Under the pieces are notes generated by a model. That model made no database searches. It had not been told where the DNA came from and saw only the letters and a list, made by a program, of their open reading frames with translations. A program made the translations under genes and the position numbers. This document shows, in pieces, positions 7,423 to 8,485 of a DNA stretch of 8,485 bases. Location: contig CAMBXJ010000164.1 of NCBI GenBank assembly GCA_945871455.1, positions 1 to 8,485 on the forward strand, read 5' to 3'. Every line of letters starts with the position of its first letter. The first letter of the stretch is position 1. This DNA comes from Asaia bogorensis. GTDB lineage: Bacteria > Pseudomonadota > Alphaproteobacteria > Acetobacterales > Acetobacteraceae.

Positions 7423-8391
7423 ATGGCACAGACACCGCTTATCGACGTCACCGACCTGCGGAAGTATTTCCCGATCAAGAAGGGGCTGTTGCGCCGCACG
7501 GTCGGCAACGTGCATGCCGTGGACGGCGTGACGTTCAGCATCAATGCCGGCGAAACCCTGGGTCTGGTCGGCGAAAGCGGTTGCGGTAAGTCCACCGTCG
7601 GCCGGGTCGTGCTGCGCCTGATAGAGCCGACCTCCGGCGACATCAAGGTGACCGGCCGCAGCATCGTCAATCTCAGCCGAGAGGAGCTGCGTCCGCTGCG
7701 GCGACAGATGCAGATCGTGTTCCAGGACCCGTTCTCCTCCCTGAATCCCCGCATGCGCGCGGGCGATATCGTGGGAGAGCCGCTGAAGGTGCACGGCGTC
7801 GGCGATCCGAAGGACCGGGAGGCACGGGTGGCGGCATTGTTCGCCCGCGTGGGTCTGCGTCCGGGACAGATGCGCAGTTTCCCGCACCAGTTTTCCGGCG
7901 GGCAGCGGCAGCGCGTGTCAATCGCGCGGGCCTTGGCGTTGGACCCCGGCTTCATCGTCGCGGATGAGCCGGTTTCGGCGCTGGACGTGTCGATCCAGGC
8001 GCAGGTGATCAATCTGCTGATGGATTTGCAGCGGGACATGAACCTGTCCTATCTGTTCATTTCCCACAATCTGGCTGTGGTGGAGCATATCAGCCACCGG
8101 GTCGCGGTGATGTATCTGGGGCGGATCGTCGAATACGCCGACAAGAAGACGCTGTTTGCGTCCCCGCAGCATCCCTATACCGAAGCGCTTCTGGCCGCCG
8201 TGCCGCTGCCCGATCCATCGTTGAAGCGAACAAAGCATCGGGTGGATGGGGATGTGCCCAGCCCGATCAGGCCGCCGCCCGGTTGCCATTTTCATCCGCG
8301 GTGCCGGTATGCGGAGGCACGCTGCAAGGTGGAAGCACCGGTGTTGAAGCAGATCGCGCCAGGGCATGAGGTTGCCTGCCATTTGCGGTGA
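7423..8391 (+). CDS. ABC transporter ATP-binding protein, DppF/OppF type
   Basis: Second cytoplasmic ATPase of the importer, 322 residues, typical for DppF/OppF. Motifs: the family N-terminus [20 protein letters not shown] (6-25), Walker A GESGCGKS (50-57), Q-loop Q101 in [12 protein letters not shown], signature FSGGQRQR (157-164), Walker B FIVADEP (177-183) with catalytic E182, D-loop ALD (186-188) and H-loop H215 in [10 protein letters not shown]. The C-terminal oligopeptide/dipeptide domain has [11 protein letters not shown] with C288, C294, C301 and C319, a second potential [4Fe-4S] site. It should dimerise with the DppD-type ATPase beneath the two permeases. It is the last gene of the operon; only an apparent spurious 30-codon frame and a palindrome follow. 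Confidence 0.96.
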   Translation: MAQTPLIDVTDLRKYFPIKKGLLRRTVGNVHAVDGVTFSINAGETLGLVGESGCGKSTVGRVVLRLIEPTSGDIKVTGRSIVNLSREELRPLRRQMQIVFQDPFSSLNPRMRAGDIVGEPLKVHGVGDPKDREARVAALFARVGLRPGQMRSFPHQFSGGQRQRVSIARALALDPGFIVADEPVSALDVSIQAQVINLLMDLQRDMNLSYLFISHNLAVVEHISHRVAVMYLGRIVEYADKKTLFASPQHPYTEALLAAVPLPDPSLKRTKHRVDGDVPSPIRPPPGCHFHPRCRYAEARCKVEAPVLKQIAPGHEVACHLR

Positions 8392-8485
8392 TGGTTGATC
8401 GGGTTCGGTCAGCGGAACTCGCGGCGCGGTTCATCCCGCCGTCGTTGCCGGACGTGATCCGGCAACCCGCCCCCTGCTTTTGAAG
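8392..8485. other. Non-coding right edge, no convincing gene
   Basis: These 94 bases follow the last transporter gene. They hold the inverted repeat listed separately and no recognisable gene. A 30-codon frame starting in a TGATG overlap (8391-8483) runs through the palindrome and encodes nothing recognisable. Confidence 0.6.
8441..8468. repeat. Perfect 9-bp palindrome, probable dispersed REP-like element or hairpin terminator
   Basis: GTTGCCGGA (8444-8452) and TCCGGCAAC (8458-8466) are exact reverse complements around the 5-base loop CGTGA. The unit reads GTC-stem-loop-stem-CC, the layout of a palindrome I recall as common between genes of many alphaproteobacteria (CGTCAT, a GC stem, a TTGAT-like loop, then the return stem and CC). 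A TTTT run follows 11 bases after the stem (8478-8481), too far for a classic intrinsic terminator, although the hairpin could still protect the mRNA 3' end or slow the polymerase. Family membership is inferred from shape. Confidence 0.6.

Noticed and set aside
6264..8039. A 591-codon open frame on the minus strand opposite the two ATPase genes
   Set aside because: It covers strongly conserved ATPase motifs on the + strand, and its translation is Arg/Ser/His-rich with no recognisable family, typical of a shadow frame.
2987..8391. Urea transporter (UrtABCDE type) next to urease
   Set aside because: The permeases are DppB/DppC type with EAA loops and the binding protein is SBP_bac_5; Urt systems use LivH/LivM-type permeases and a different binding-protein family.
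8391..8483. A 30-codon frame beginning in a TGATG overlap with the last ATPase gene
   Set aside because: It runs through the palindromic repeat, has no recognisable similarity, and is short enough to arise by chance.

Overview
The window is GC-rich, gene-dense DNA, and every convincing gene lies on the + strand. The protein sequences, the compact urease accessory block and a palindrome at the right edge built like a common alphaproteobacterial repeat all suggest an alphaproteobacterium, perhaps Rhodospirillales/Acetobacteraceae. That placement is inferred from general resemblance; no database search was possible.

Left part (1-2924): the 3' end of a urease operon. It begins inside ureC (urease alpha subunit; the first ~207 residues lie outside the window), followed by the nickel-delivery accessory genes ureE, ureF and ureG. 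These are tightly packed: ureC/ureE share one base (TGATG), ureE/ureF overlap by 17 bases, and ureF/ureG overlap by 4 bases (ATGA). UreE carries a His/Asp-rich metal-binding tail, and the DNA for that tail also contains the ureF start codon. UreG has an intact P-loop, CPH nickel motif and NKxD motif. ureA, ureB and ureD are not in the window.

Middle (2925-2986): a short intergenic gap with no convincing terminator, a possible sigma70-like promoter and a tandem 7-base repeat just before the next gene.

Right part (2987-8391): a complete five-gene ABC importer of the peptide/nickel family, in the usual order: periplasmic binding protein (SBP_bac_5), two permeases (DppB- and DppC-type), and two ATPases (DppD- and DppF-type). 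Both ATPases keep all ATP-hydrolysis motifs and have the C-terminal oligopeptide/dipeptide domain with four cysteines that binds an iron-sulfur cluster in characterised homologues. The substrate cannot be read from the sequence. The family includes the NikABCDE nickel transporter and urease needs nickel, but the ATPase architecture fits Dpp/Opp better, so peptide or another small solute is the default reading.

Right edge (8392-8485): no gene. It holds a perfect 9-bp inverted repeat that resembles a dispersed palindromic repeat and may also help end transcription.

Overall this looks like ordinary conserved metabolic and transport DNA. I see no phage, CRISPR, transposon or obvious novel system. 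The points most worth a second look are the dual-coded His tail/ureF start, a hydrophilic insert in UreF, the terminal palindrome, and whether the transporter is functionally linked to urease.
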